Shown one piece after another: positions 22,882 to 35,697 of a stretch of DNA of 64,000 nucleotides. The notes under the pieces were generated by a model. The model had not been told where the DNA came from. It made no database searches and saw nothing but the letters and a program-made list of their open reading frames with translations. This DNA comes from Polytrichum commune. Its lineage: Eukaryota; Streptophyta; Polytrichopsida; Polytrichales; Polytrichaceae. The number at the start of each line of letters is the position of its first letter. The stretch's first letter is position 1. The DNA lies in assembly GCA_950295325.1 (NCBI GenBank), contig OX485806.1, forward strand, positions 57,037,169-57,101,168, read 5' to 3'. A program made the position numbers and the translations under genes.

Positions 22882-22998
22882 CTCTCCCTGTGAGATGTCA
22901 TCCAGTGCCCTATGGCAATCTTCACGAGGCGACAATAGAATATGCCCATCCGCCATGTATTGGACACGCGCCACAGTAAGGGCCAAAGCCTGCGATGC
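22882..22998 (-). other. Gene 1, most 5' recognisable exon
   Basis: An acceptor 'catacag' at about 22999 opens a frame reading ASQALALTVARVQYMADGHILL and ending SQGE before a GTGTTT donor. It sits directly upstream of the ParB-like exon, in the same direction. No domain is recognised. Still earlier exons should exist because there is no plausible start codon context here. Confidence 0.55.
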
Positions 22999-23139
22999 CT
23001 GTATGCACAAAATACATCGAGATGATGCCCCAGTCCTTTTAGAAATGCACCCTTTAACCTTATACAACGCACTCCATACACATACAAATAATCCATACAC
23101 TTCAAACCTAGCCTATTGAATCCGAAAATCTGAAATAAG

Positions 23140-24330
23140 AATAGAGTGAAGAGCCCATATAAACACCATTTCTCCACCATCTCGGAACCGATAGGGTGTC
23201 CCTGTCCTACTAAAGTAACCTTAAACCACATATATGATTCTTGTGATGAGCCTAGAAATCCACAATTCTCCAGCCTCTCGGAACCGAGAGGGTGACCTAG
23301 TCTAACAAACCAGACCATATTTTCAACTTTCGGAAATCAGAAATACCTTTAAAGGCTATATAACCACATATAAGATTCTAGTGTTGGGCCTCAAATTTCC
23401 ACATTTCTCCCCCTCTAGGAACCGAGAGGACATACACGCAGTCTAATTAATTCAAAACTAACTACATGGGCCCATTATCCACAAATCAGATTCTAGTCAT
23501 GAGCCTAAAATTTCCACATTTCACCACCCTCTCGGTTCCGAGAGGGTGACCATGTCCTACTATAATGACCATAGTCTGAACTAATGAAAATCAAAACTAC
23601 CTATATTGGCGCATTATCCACATTTCAGATTCTAGCCATGAGCCTAAAAAGTCCACATTTCTCCACCCTCTCGGAACCGAGAGGGTGTCCCCTTCCTACT
23701 ATAATGACCATATTTTGAGCATATGAAAATCAATACATCCTATATTGGCCCATTATCCAAAAATCATATTCTATTCATGAGCCTAAAATTTCCACATTTC
23801 ACCACCCTCTCGGAACCGAGAGGGTGTCCCAGTCTAACTACCCTTACCATATATTCAAATTTTGAAAATCAAAACTACCTATATGGGCCCATTATCCACA
23901 AATCAGATTCTAGCCATGAGCCTAAAAAGTCCACATTTCTCCACCCTCTCGGAACCGAGAGGTGTCCCCTTCCTACTATAATGACCATATATTGACCATA
24001 TGAAAATAAATACATCCTATATTGGCCCAATATCCACAAATCATATTCTAGTCATGAGCCTAAAATTTCCACATTTCTCCACCCTCTCGGAACCGAGAGG
24101 GTGTCCCTGTCCTACTATAATGACCATATTTTGACCATATGAAAATCAAAATACCTATATGGGCCCTCAATCCACATTTCAGATTCTAGTCATGAGCCTC
24201 CAAAATCCACAAATCTCCACTCTCTCAGAACCGAGAGGGTGTCCCTGTCCTACTATAATGACCATGTTTTAAACATTTAAAATTCAAATCTACCTATATG
24301 GGCCCATTATCCACAAATCAGATTCTAGTG
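23140..24330 (+). repeat. Satellite B, second block
   Basis: About nine units of 138-140 bases lie upstream of the 5' exons of gene 1. Boxes are near 23172, 23273, 23410, 23524, 23664, 23803, 23942, 24080 and 24219. Units from 23500 to 24250 are much more alike than those in the intron. One box has the centre GTTCC instead of GAACC, i.e. the same palindrome read from the other side. Confidence 0.9.
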
Positions 24331-24564
24331 AAGGGCCGAAAGCCTATGTCCTATGTGCCGTGTTTGGGAGGTGGCGGCCCCGCACAACTTTGTGCTTAGC
24401 TTATAGCCTATTCGTGGTGCATAATTTTTGACCCTCTCGGTTCCGAGAGGGTTTGGTTCTATATTCCCCTCTAACCAACTTAAACAAAATAAGAACTTCC
24501 AATATTTCACATGTTGGTCGTTAAGAATCACATTACATAACTCAATATCAAATTCCATCAAATT
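24331..24564. other. Spacer between satellites B and D
   Basis: A short unique stretch contains one isolated box (CCCTCTCGGTTCCGAGAGGG, about 24432-24451). Nothing else can be named. Confidence 0.4.
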
Positions 24565-26293
24565 CAACGTGTGCAATCCAACGACATACACATACACACA
24601 AGTCCAACCGATATACACAAACTAGCATTCAACATTGAAGTCCAATATCTGGTCCTAAGTACTTGAAGGAAAAGTGTGCAATCCAACGACATACACATCC
24701 ACACAAGTCCAACCGATATACACAAACTAGCATTCAACATTGAAGTCCAATATCTGGTCCTAAGTACTTGAAGGAAAAGTATCCAGTCCAGCCACATACA
24801 CATACACACAAGTCCAACCTATATACACAAACTAACATTCAACATTGAAGTCCAATATCTGGTCCTAAGTACTTGAAGGAAGAGTGTGCAATCCAGCGAC
24901 ATCCACATACACACAAGTCCAACCGATATACACAAACTAGCATTCAACATTGAAGTCCAATATCTGGTCCTAAGTTCTTGAAGGAAGAGTGTGCAATCCA
25001 GCGACATACACATACACACAAGTCCAACCGATATACACAAACTAGCATTCAACATTGAAGTCCAATATCTGGTCCTAAGTACGTGAAGGAAAAGTGTGCA
25101 ATCGAGCGACATCCACATACACACAAATCCAATCGATATACACAAACTAGCATTCAACATTGAAGTCCAATATCTGGTCCTAAGTACTTGAAGGAAGAGT
25201 GTGCAATACAGCGACATCCACATACGCACAAGTCCACCGATATACACAAACAAGCATTCAACATTGAAGTCCAATATCTGGTCCTAACTACGTGAAGGAA
25301 GAGTGTGCAATCCAGCGACATCCACATACACACAAGTCCAATCGATATACACAAACTAGCATTCAACATTGAAGTCCAATATCTGGTCCTAAGTACTTGA
25401 AGGAAGAGTGTGCAATCCAGCGACATACACATACACACAAGTCCAACCGATATACACAAATTAGCATTCAATATTGAAGTCCAATATCTGGTCCTAAGTA
25501 CTTGAAGGAAGAGTGTGCAATCCAGCAACATCCACATACACACAAGTCCGACTGATATACACAAACAAACATTCAACATTGAAGTCCAATATCTGGTCCT
25601 AAGTACTTGAAGGAACAGTGTGCAATCTGGCCACATACACATACACACAAGTCCAACCGATATACACAAACTAGCATTCAACATTGAAGTTCAATATCTG
25701 GTCCTAAGTACTTGAAGGAAGAGTATCCAGTCCTGCCACATACACATACAGACAAGTCCAACCCATATACACAAACAAACATAAAACATTGAAGTCCAAT
25801 ATCTGGTCCTAGGTACTTGAAGGAAGAGTGTGCAATCCAGCGATATACACATACACACAAGTCCAACCGATGTATACAAACTAACATTCAACATTGAAGT
25901 CCAATATCTGGTCCTAAGTACTTGAAGGAAGAGTGTGCAATCCAGCGACATACACATACACACAAGTCCAACCTATACACACAAACAAACATTCAACATT
26001 GAAGTCCAGAATCTGGTCCTAAGTACTTGAAGGAAGAGTATCCAGTCCAGCCACATACACATACACACAAGTCCAACCTATATACACAAACAAACATGCA
26101 ACATTGAAGTCCAAGATCTGGTCCTAAGTACTTGAACAAAGAGGGTCCAAACCTGCCACATACACATACACACAAGTCCAACCCATATACACAAACAAAC
26201 ATAAAACATTGAAGTCCAATATCTGGTCCTAAGTACTTGAAGGAAGAGTGTGCAATCCAGCGACATACACATACACACAAGTCCAACCGATAT

Positions 26294-27173
26294 TGTCGCG
26301 CACCTCTCCATGAGGAGTGGCCAAAACAGCATGGGCACAAGGGGGACCCCGGAGTGACACCCGGGACTTGTGGCGCCGTTGTTGAGAGGGCCCAAGTGAT
26401 CCTAGTGTGGGTGAGGGCCCCGGGCGTTGGGAACGCCTCCCACCCACAAAGACTAGGAGGCATGAGGGTGAGGCCATGAGCTATGCGTAGCTCATGGCGT
26501 GGTGATTCTAGAATGCTCAAGATCACCTCAATCGGAGGTGTGAGCTAGGAGTTATGGCCATTTGAGTGGGGTGCTGTCCTCAAGCGAGGAGTCCATCGGC
26601 ATCTACGTGAAGCGTAGATGAGGATGGAGTGGTTGGTTGTTATGATCAGACATCATACAAGGAAGTTATGATGGTCTGAAGCTGCTGGGGGGGTTCTAGG
26701 CCCAGCAGCTAAGGGAAAATATCCACTTGGCCCCAACTCTTGGTAGAGAGACAAGAGGTTGGTTGGCGGTGGGGTAGGGGCCCCGTGTAGAGTCCTAGAG
26801 GCTTATATGGGTGAGGTGGTGTGGCCTCACCCACCCGAGGCCGAACGGCACGGCCTCCATGGGCATTGGCCCAATGTGAGGCCATAGTTGCCTAGTATGG
26901 TTCGGGTTGTTGTAGTGTTGCTCCGGCAATGCGATCATCAACATAGGATTGCACTTCCATGGATGGAAGTCCACATTGGGGAAATGGGTTACCGATTAAG
27001 GGGTGAGTCCCGAAAGCAAAGTAGGAGGGTTGGTTCCCTCCTATGAACTATATGGTCCGGGGTAAGAGGAGCTAACCATTAGCATGGTGGAATGCGAAGG
27101 GTTAGCGCTCGTAACCTTTGCTAGAAAATGAAAATTGGCAAGATTGTCAAAGGGGCTAGCAAGGGTTGCGACA
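26294..27173 (+). mobile_element. Solo LTR (L1) in satellite D, with internal deletion
   Basis: It starts TGTCGC and ends GCGACA and is 880 bp, about 95 bp shorter than the other copies because of a deletion near 26580. The 5-bp target duplication GATAT is perfect (26289-26293 and 27174-27178). Confidence 0.95.
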
Positions 27174-27913
27174 GATATACACAAACTAGCATTCAACATT
27201 GAAGTCCAATATCTGGTCCTAAGTACTTGAAGGAAGAGTGTACAATCCAGCGACATACACATACACACAAGTCCAACGGATATACACAAACAAGCATTCA
27301 ACATTGAAGTCCAATATCTCGTCCTAAGTACTTGAAGGAAGAGTGTGCAATCCAGCGACATCCACATACACACAAGTCCGACTGATATACACAAACAAGC
27401 ATTCAACATTGAAGTCCAATATCTGGTCCTAAGTACTTGAAGGAAGAGTGTGCAGTCCAGTGACATACACATACATACAAGTCCAACCGATATACACAAA
27501 CTAGCATTCAATATTGAAGTGCAATATCTGGTTCTAAGTACTTGAAGGAAGAGTGTGCAATCCAGCCACATACACATACACACAAGTCCAACTGATATAC
27601 ACAAACAAACATTCAATATTGAAATCCAATATCTGGTCCTAAGTACTTGAAGGAAGAGTGTGCAATCCAGCCACATACACATACACACAAGTCCAACCGA
27701 TATACACAAACTAGCATTCAACATTGAAGTCCAATATCTGGTCCTAAGTACTTGAAGGAAGAGTGTGCAATCCAGCGACATCAACATACACACAAGCCCA
27801 CCGATATATACAAACAAACATTCAACATTGAAGTCCAATATCTGGTCCTAAGTACTTGAAGGAAGGGTGTGCAATCCAGCGACATCCACATACACACAAG
27901 TCCATCCTTTATA

Positions 27914-27940
27914 CACTACTACAATACAGGGTCTGCACCA
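27914..27940 (+). repeat. CACTA left terminal inverted repeat
   Basis: It begins CACTACTACAATACAGGG and pairs with 39828-39854, with one mismatch at position 24 of 27. Confidence 0.95.
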
Positions 27941-28781
27941 GTGCTCACTTTTGTCCACATTCCACGGGTAGTGTGTCGCAGTGGATGAGGACATGGCATC
28001 TCTGCAATCCCCACTGTTTGGTATTGGGAATATCCATGTGCACACATGGACTGTAAGTGAAATGTGCAAGAGTGCGAGGGAACTGTGTTGGTAGTGGACT
28101 TCATGCGTAGTCATGCGGTGAACGTTGTTTTGCCTTCAATTCAATTACACATATATACACGCTAATGCATGCCTCATGAGGCATGATAAGTAGTTGGGAT
28201 GCTACCTCTCTCCGAATGCAAAATTCTGCGTTGAAGAGGAAAACGTGCACTGAAGAATGGTGTACATGCATGTACTGAATCCAACATTAACATGCACTCC
28301 CGAATGCATGTGTACAATTTCTTGGGCTGCACACTTTCCTTGTAGAAAACCAATTTTGATATCATGGGAGGCTAAGACTCCTCTTCATATGTATATTATG
28401 GGAGGCTAAGACTCCTCTTCATGTGTTTACAATAGGCATGTAGATGTTCATTGTGGCCACCACCACCACGAGTATATGGCTACACTGGGCTGGGGCAGTC
28501 CAAGGCTGCATACCACATGGAACTGCCTACACTGAGTCAACCTTGTGCTTCCTTCATTGGTGTATAGTCTGTACACTACTAACACCTTCAAAGTCTACAA
28601 AAACCCCTAACCACAACGTACACATGCAACTATGTGCTTGTGGAGGTTCAATGCACTTGCATTTCCTAGAAACAACAATATCGGAGAACGATAGCCGTGG
28701 ATTCGATCTTCCGTTTTTGTCCCAACAAAATGTCATGACTGCCAACTATCTTCTCTATAGTCCTATAGTCCTATATGCCCA
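27941..28781. promoter_or_regulatory. Left subterminal region of the CACTA element
   Basis: There is no gene here. Short palindromic motifs of the type GTGCACA, TGCATG and ACATG recur (for example near 28037, 28234, 28248 and 28325). Subterminal motifs in CACTA elements bind the TNPA/TNP1 protein. The function here is inferred from position. Confidence 0.45.
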
Positions 28782-31700
28782 CTAATTCATGTTGCGTCCA
28801 ACCATTGCACGTGCTATTGCAATTTCTCCTTTTTTGAATCGAATTTCCGCTCGTGCCACATCGGCTGCATCCACCAAGTCTCCAGTAGTCTCGTCCACGC
28901 CTTCCGCAATATCTGCATCGTCATTCACACAATATGCTTCCACTGGGTTGTAGGTACCAATCCCGTTCAATATTGCTGGATCCAACGCTTGAATTACGCG
29001 ATGCGAGCATGCCTCTTTTTGGACGACCACATTCCATGCCCGGTCATGGCTATCAGGTATGAAGAAGACCTGTACATATAACAGACGTTCCTAATATATT
29101 CTTCGTGTCTTTGGACCAGGATTCTTGACACTATAATGGACGGGGTGAAGCAAAATTAAGCATGTTCGTCAATTGGGGAGCTCCCACATCGCAAGCGACG
29201 CCATGTACGCACAGACAACCCAAGGTAAAAGAACACTGCTCACCTGCTCACCTGCGATGGAAACACATATGGTGCCTCCATAGCCGGTAGTCTCCTGTCG
29301 TGCTTCACCAAAAAAAAACCCACATTCGTCGCGTACCGTACGGGGAGCTCCGTCGCCATTGTCCATGTTTATCCACGAAGCTCTCATAAGAGTGACCTTC
29401 AATGCGCCGAAAGATACCATCATAATTTCTTTCAATATCCCAACATATTCCAAGGTTGCCTCCGCCACAGCACCGCCCACACCACCCCCCCTCACCGGCT
29501 CTATGAAAATGGTCGCAATTGCAGAGTCATATGTTGAGTGTTGTCTGGAATGCTGCTCGTTGTCAGTCCGGAAATGGTTGCCATATGCCCACATACGCGA
29601 GAATCGTAGGGCATGCCTTGATGGAGGGGACGCGATCCTCACCAAATCCTCATCAATTTCTGTCGATGTTTCCAGAGCATTTCTCGCGTATGCATGCAGC
29701 CATGCTGGGAATGCAGGCACATTTGTTGCCAGGTGTGGGGGGTACTCATAATGGGGCATTCGACCTCTTCTCCCGCCACGAATCTGTTCTCTGTAACGTC
29801 GTCTGCTGTTCTCCAATTCGTCTATGCTATTCTGGTGCACCCTGCCATCGCCGATACACATGGAAGAGTGTCAGGTTACAACACCCAAACGACCATTCAC
29901 ATCTCCTGCACGTAGTGACCCAAGGCTCACAAGCTGATGGATACCCAAACAAATAAGCAACCCCAAACATGGCGATGTTTGTGAGCCACAATCTCTACCT
30001 TAGAAGGTCTTGTGTTGCTTCGTAATTGTGCAACACATAGTCGTGTATGGCGCTCTGCTCGACGCCGATGAGCGTCTTTGTGGTGGCGGCGCCTTGTAGC
30101 ACCTCCCCTGCCACCATCTCCTCTTCGTTTGCATCCCACATCCGCCTGCAAGTGTGAGGGTAGAGATCCAGATATTCGGTGATGAATCCAAGCGATGCAT
30201 CCCACGTGTACCCCATTGCCATAGACCCCTCCGGCTTCGAACGATTCTTGACATACCCTTTCAACACCGACATAAAACGCTCGACGGGGTAGCACCACCG
30301 CGTTGCCACAGGGCCTACCATTTCCAATTCATCAACTAGGTGCACGACCAAGTGCACGGATATATCAAAAAATGATGGAGGAAACCATCTCTCTAGCATG
30401 CACATGGTCTCCACCACGTACAGCCTCAAGCTGTCCATCTCCCGCACATCAATCACCTTTGCGCAAATTTTGGTAAAACATCGCCCCAGTCGTATTATTG
30501 CAGTACGTGGCCCCACTGCCATGAGGTTACGCACAACCACCGGCAGTATTTGTTGCAATATGACATGGAAGTCGTGGGATTTCAACCCTGTAAGACGTCT
30601 CGGACCGACGTGCTTTGCAAAGCATGCTGCGTAGCCCGTTGGTGCTATTACATTTGCAAGAGTGTGCATGAACACCCTTTTTTCCTGGGGATTGAAGGTA
30701 TATGGTGCATGTGGCTTCACAAAGTTCGGCCCCACACGGCTGCGCCTCAACCACAAATTCTGTCTAATTCCTTCCTCCTCTAGGTCTTTGCGTACCTCTG
30801 CCGTGTCCTTCATTCCAAGCAACAACTTCAACAAGCTCGAGCATAGGTTCCGCTCTAGATGCATGACATCTATACTCCCTCTCAATGGTAAATCCTGAGT
30901 GTGATATCCATGCACATATCGATTAAACTCTGCCATACAAAAGTATCAATAGAAACAAACAATCCCAACAACCAACTTACCTTCCAGTAGGGGAGTCGAA
31001 ATAGTATGGACAGTCTTTTCACTCCAGTTCGATGAGCTGGATCCTCTCTTGCTAGAGCCCCCCCTGCTGCAAGCCATGTCCTCCGCTCCTCAGCCCATAT
31101 CATGGTTTGCGCAGCTGTCACATTTGTAGGTGCCTGTCGCTCTTCCACAGTTCCATCAAATGCGCAGTAATTTTGTCTGTATGGGTGCCCAGGTGGAAGC
31201 CATCGTCTGTATTGGGCGTTGTACACGTTTTTTGCCAAACTAAAAGAATACCGCGATATGCAGTTTGGACCACACCTTGGACAACCATGTTTACCTCTCA
31301 CTGTGCACCCATTGATTATGGAATAAGCCTCCAGGTCATGGATTGTCATGACCAGCATGGCCTTCATGTTGAACATCCTTGCCCCATCATGTGCGGCTGC
31401 ATCCCGTGTCTGTACTCCATGTTGCCATAGCAGCATAAGCTCGTCAACAAGGAATTCCAAAAATATGTCAATGTTCTCTGCACTAAAGCATTCTGGTCCA
31501 GGTATGATTAAAGCAAGGATGATAAAATGTTTCTTTGTCGCAAGCCACGGAGGCAAGTTGAAGTTTATGAGTGAAATGGGCCAAGTGGACCAATTGGACC
31601 TCTTCTCTGCAAAGGGATTTAGCCCATCAGCTGCAAGCCCCAATCGAATGTTCCGGGGCTCGGCAGCAAATTCAGGCCATTGTGAGTCCACAAACCTCCA

Positions 31701-32968
31701 CTGAGGGTTGTCTGCCACCATCCTCATCTTCCCATCCACGCTTTTGTTTTTTGAGTGCCATGTCATCAAATTCGATTGCGCCTCTGTACCAAACATTCGT
31801 TGTAGTCGTGGGATTATGGGGAAATGTCGAAGAACTTTCCTTGGGACACGAGATGCTCCCATCTGCTTCCACCGAGGTGCATGGCACTTTGGGCACTCCT
31901 CAACGTCCTTGTTGTTTTTCCAAAATAGTGCACAACCCCGCACACAAGCATCAGTTGTATTGTACCCAAAACCTAGTCTTTTCATCTCCTTGCTTGCTTC
32001 ATACTCCGATGTGGGTAGATGATTTGGCGAAGGAAGTACGCTCTTCGCCAGTAGTCGTAGAAGCTCATCTATGAAGCTGTTTGAACATCTATGAACACGA
32101 CATGTGTTCAGAAGCAAAATTGTGGCTCCGAGCCTGGAAAGTCTGGATCCCCCATACAGTGGTGTGCAAGCAAAGTCATTTTGAAGAATGTCTTCCTCGG
32201 CCCCACCTGCTGGCAGCTGTTGAGGTTCGTCATGATCCTCGTCCGTATCGGGTGCCATGGCCCCCACATCTTCTTCCACGGACTCCTCGCTGTCGTCTCC
32301 CACCGAGCTCCCATCTGTATGGCTACCACAAACATCCATGTCGTCAATATCATCTTCAGGAAGGTACCCCTTATTGGACCCCGCCCCCCCTGCCATAACC
32401 TCAACGTCCTCTCCTGCACGGCCTCATCCACGACATGCCCACCGTCGTCGACTACATCCTGGACATCGGCATGAGCAAATCCGGCTGCCACGAGGTTCAC
32501 CATGTCCACGCCTGTGTCCAGAGTGTGCTCCTCGAATATAGGGGGATGCTAGTTTAGTCTCACCATTTCATGCTCCCACTCTTCATCAGAGGAGTCGTAG
32601 GGGTCACCCTACAGCAAACCCAATATGAATGACACTTAGGCTCAGTGATCTTCATGTCAATCTTGATGCAGTTGTGTCGGCAACTGTAACACATGATATG
32701 CAACGTCAAAAAATAGAGGCACAACAAACATTACCATAGTCCAGCCTCTCCGAAGAGGGTGGCGGCCCAGTAATCTCACGTGTCCCAAAATGGTGTCCCT
32801 TAGCAGTGGTCTTGCCCCGGGACATGTCGGACAAGGACAATTGTAGCGGGATGCACCTGTCGCATTGGCACGAGCTTCGTCCCGTCTCCACAATTTTCTG
32901 TCGCGTGCAACAATCCTGCGTGGATGGTTCAATGGCAGCCGTTGTCCATTCCGTGTTTCAGCCATCAA
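28782..32968 (-). CDS. TNP2 transposase of the CACTA element, probably broken near its start
   Basis: Exon 1 (about 32728-32968) carries the transposase-associated zinc motif (CPCPTCPG, then a GHVRLLGRHPL helix). Exon 2 (30981-32611) holds the TNP2 core: CPKCHAPRWK, KVLRHFPIIPRLQRMF, MTWHSKNK, RNIRLGLAADGLNPF, STWPISLINFNLPPW, CPRCGPN and the LPYWK end at a GTAAGT donor. Exon 3 (about 30000-30929) reads SIDVMHLERNLCSSLLKLLLG, LKSHDFHVILQQILPV and then the DUF4218-like HLVDELEMVGPVATRWCYPVERFM. Exons at 29169-29861 and 28782-29100 hold a DUF4216-like tail (FFIPDSHDRAWNVVV). An in-frame TAG at 32549-32551 and a frame change across the G7 run near 32385-32392 hit the N-terminal leader. The core of 500 codons is open. 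It catalyses excision and insertion of the element. Confidence 0.88.
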
Positions 32969-33167
32969 TGCGTGCTATTTTATGTGCCCTGTTCTTTGGA
33001 CACATGATACAGCCACAACCAAATTGTTAAAAAATTCTACAGTGAACCTTCGACGGAGCAAGGATGACATCCATGGAATTTCCTCGGACGTTGGAAACGA
33101 TGCTTAACCACCCACGCTCATGTATGCAACTTCATGGTGACATGGACTCAATTTGTTTTCAAGCCTT

Positions 33168-34130
33168 CTACCTCCTTCTTCCTCTAACAGTAGGCGAATA
33201 CTCAATCACAGCAGGGACAACGGTCTTCACACAAGCTGACGGCCATTTTGAAAACACAACGTCAACTCTCAATGTAATTGCATGCTTTATTTTAGATATC
33301 CACAAATTGGGGAGTTCCCGCTGTCGGAAACCTTCATACATCATCAACAAATTCATGTGGTGGGTCCAACGCCAGATTGGCTCGTTGCAACCAGGGACGT
33401 GGGACTGAGGCGAAGAACACTACATGAATGGCGGAGTTCAGATTCCATAATCAGGTGACGCCTGCTTCATCTGCAATTGATTACCTCCGCGAATTCTGTC
33501 TTTGGAGACGATGGCGCCCACTTCGGGTGGTATGTACCACTGTGCATCACCTCTGACATCGCCAACACGTGTGCCATCTCCCTTGAACTCCAAAGCGGAC
33601 TTCAACATGAGTAGGCACCGATCGGAAATGTCTGGGAAAGGTGCTATGAGGGAATGATGTGGAATGCTGACGGACATTTTCCTAGGTGTGGTTAGCAATG
33701 TGAAGACATTGTTGAACACTTCAAGTGCACGTCGATGAGCGAAGCCCGTCGACGTCCCCCGCAGAACAAGGCCCCTGCTATCAATTTTTGCTACTCGAAA
33801 TGCAGCCCATTCTGCGGATGTCTCTACAAGCCATTTCCACTCAGTGCTCAAAGTTCGCAACTTGAACAGAAGTTGGAGGCAATCAATGCTCCGACCGTTG
33901 ATGTCACTGATAGCAAGATTGGGTGCTACCAGTAGTGGCCAGATATTTGCGATGAACAGACAATTCGGGAGGCGCTCACAATACTTGTGATTCGGCATGA
34001 CACTTACATGGGCATCGTGGCGCATTGTCGCGAACACATCCATGGAAGTGACGATTGAAACTGTAGTAAAGGTGCAAACACTGCGATAAAGAAAACTTAC
34101 GTCACACTGGTATGATGGGTTTAGTCCCAT
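33168..34130 (-). CDS. Unknown minus-strand frames in the CACTA element
   Basis: A 230-codon frame (33438-34130) and a 62-codon frame (33168-33356) lie upstream of TNP2 in the same direction. The larger one reads LLFKLRTLSTEWKWLVETSAEW, then ALEVFNNVFTLLTTPRKMSVS and GDAQWYIPPEVGAIV. It looks protein-like in composition and is open for longer than its surroundings. I recognise no domain. It could be an accessory transposon gene, captured host exons, or a chance frame; there is no second copy in the window to test conservation. Confidence 0.35.
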
Positions 34131-35697
34131 GTCTGGTATACTTATGTTGCGTTGCCGCTGGAGCTATCCTCGTAGAATGTGTCCTGAGACAGTATTGCGT
34201 AGTGTTCGGTGTTGCGACTCCCTGCGCACTACATTTTGAAAACACACTCAGAATGCTAATAGAGAATGGAGCCACACAGGGGATGTTGTAAACAGGAAGG
34301 GAAATGCGAACACGACCAAGAGGAACTCGAGAAACAAATTACTTAGAGCAGACTTGTAAAGTCCTTCATCCAACGTGTCACGAGCATAGCACAGTAATGA
34401 TGTGGGGCGGCGTCGACAGAGGATGTCAGTTGCAGAGTGGCGCAGTGAAATGGGCGAATTAAATGCCACATGGTGGTGACATGGGCGAGGGCATTGGAGC
34501 CGTGAACCAGCCACCTGCAAAGCTAAATAGATTCTAGCACATAGGGACGATTGCTAGCTACGACGATGAGGCGATAAAATATGAGTGTCCCACTCTGTGT
34601 ACTGTAAGCAGCTCAACAAGTTTCCGAACATATGAATGGTCGCCCCTCAATGTGTAGTGGGAGGCGACGAAGTGACACCCATTATAGGTAGGAATGTGCA
34701 GCAAGCATGAAGAGCGACAATGGGCGACATGACAATGAGAACGTGAGTATCAACACATCGATTAGTTGAAATGACAGGTGGTGGCCAGATGGGGGAGGTT
34801 CCTGCAGTCGGGGCAAGAAAGCAAGCAAGCACGGCGAATGCTGCGGGAGGGAGCTTGAGCCAGTGACCAAAGACATGGAATGGAATTGGAGGAGCGAGGA
34901 GGCAACTCGCAACCCAAGTGACTGAATCTGTAAGTCCCATCATTGTTGCCTTTGCTGAGAGTGTGTCATGATTTCAGAGTAGCCACCATCTTCAATCGCC
35001 CTTGAGTGCCACTAATTATGATAATTGCTATCGACGCCCATCAACAATTGTACTATGCTCGGCCACGCCATCATGTTTCGCGGTTGATTGGCCGCAATAT
35101 GGCGGATTGAGGATCTCCCCCGTATATCACTGCAGCGACAATTGCGCCCATTACGTTGTCACTTCGCCCATGACACCACTCTTCTGTCATGAGTACCACT
35201 CTTCTCTCATGACACCACTATTCTCTCATGCAGTTTTGGGCCGCAAAGTAGGCGTCGATTGTGTCCGAGGATGTGGGTGCGCGCATTTGCAACCCCGTTC
35301 TCCGAAGACCGCCCTGAGAGAGACACGTACCCGTGTATAGGGGAAGGTATAGGGTAACAGGGTATGTGCCGGGTATCCGCATGTGTCGACCTCAACCACT
35401 AACTTTTGCGCAGTCACATAGAAACAGGGTAGACTTCGAGGATGTTGTTCAAACTGGACAAGGGGGTATGCACCGCGCTGAGTGGAATGCAATGGGTGCA
35501 GTCAGTGCGATCGACACAGGCTCTCGTTGGAGGCCCTTCTCCGGAGAGGAAAGTATGATTGGCAAAAACTGATACATGTGGTCGTAGTGGGTCTCAGTCC
35601 CGGTGGTCGTTGTCCACGTCGACGTTCATAGCAGGGTGTATGTGCAACAAGAGGAATTGATCCCGCACCTGTACGAGTCAGTGCAGATTCGGTAGTA
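34131..35697. promoter_or_regulatory. Central region between the divergent CACTA genes
   Basis: No supported gene lies here. Short tandem phrases occur ('tcatgacaccactcttctctcatgacaccactattctctcatg', about 35165-35230). As the TNP2 side reads left and the TNP1 side reads right, a divergent promoter would be expected here, but I cannot point to a specific element. Confidence 0.3.

Larger units (their letters stand above)
14874..22998 (-). pseudogene. Gene 1: spliced ParB-like / DNA methyltransferase-like gene, split by a solo LTR
   Basis: At least ten exons can be followed on the minus strand with GT/AG borders: 22882-22998, 22199-22776, 21926-22121, 21651-21846, 21315-21533, 17924-18165, 17480-17832 continued at 16168-16503, 15734-16070, 15182-15639 and 14874-15084. 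The order is an N-terminal ParB/sulfiredoxin-like domain, a helical middle, a proline/serine-rich linker ending in a basic PRKRKA patch (possible nuclear signal), and a permuted methyltransferase-like domain. Apart from the LTR inserted in the linker exon (16504-17479), the exons are open. It may therefore have been intact until recently. The first exon and promoter are not found; satellite B lies upstream. A paralogue of the 3' half is at 56230-60528. The ParB and methylase calls are from visible motifs only, without a database search. Confidence 0.72.

Noticed and set aside
29359-29956. Plus-strand open frames opposite TNP2 exons
   Set aside because: They are antisense shadows of conserved DUF4216/TNP2 coding DNA.
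35002-35572. Plus-strand frames in the central CACTA region
   Set aside because: They are short, overlap simple repeats (TCATGACACCACT) and show no protein features.
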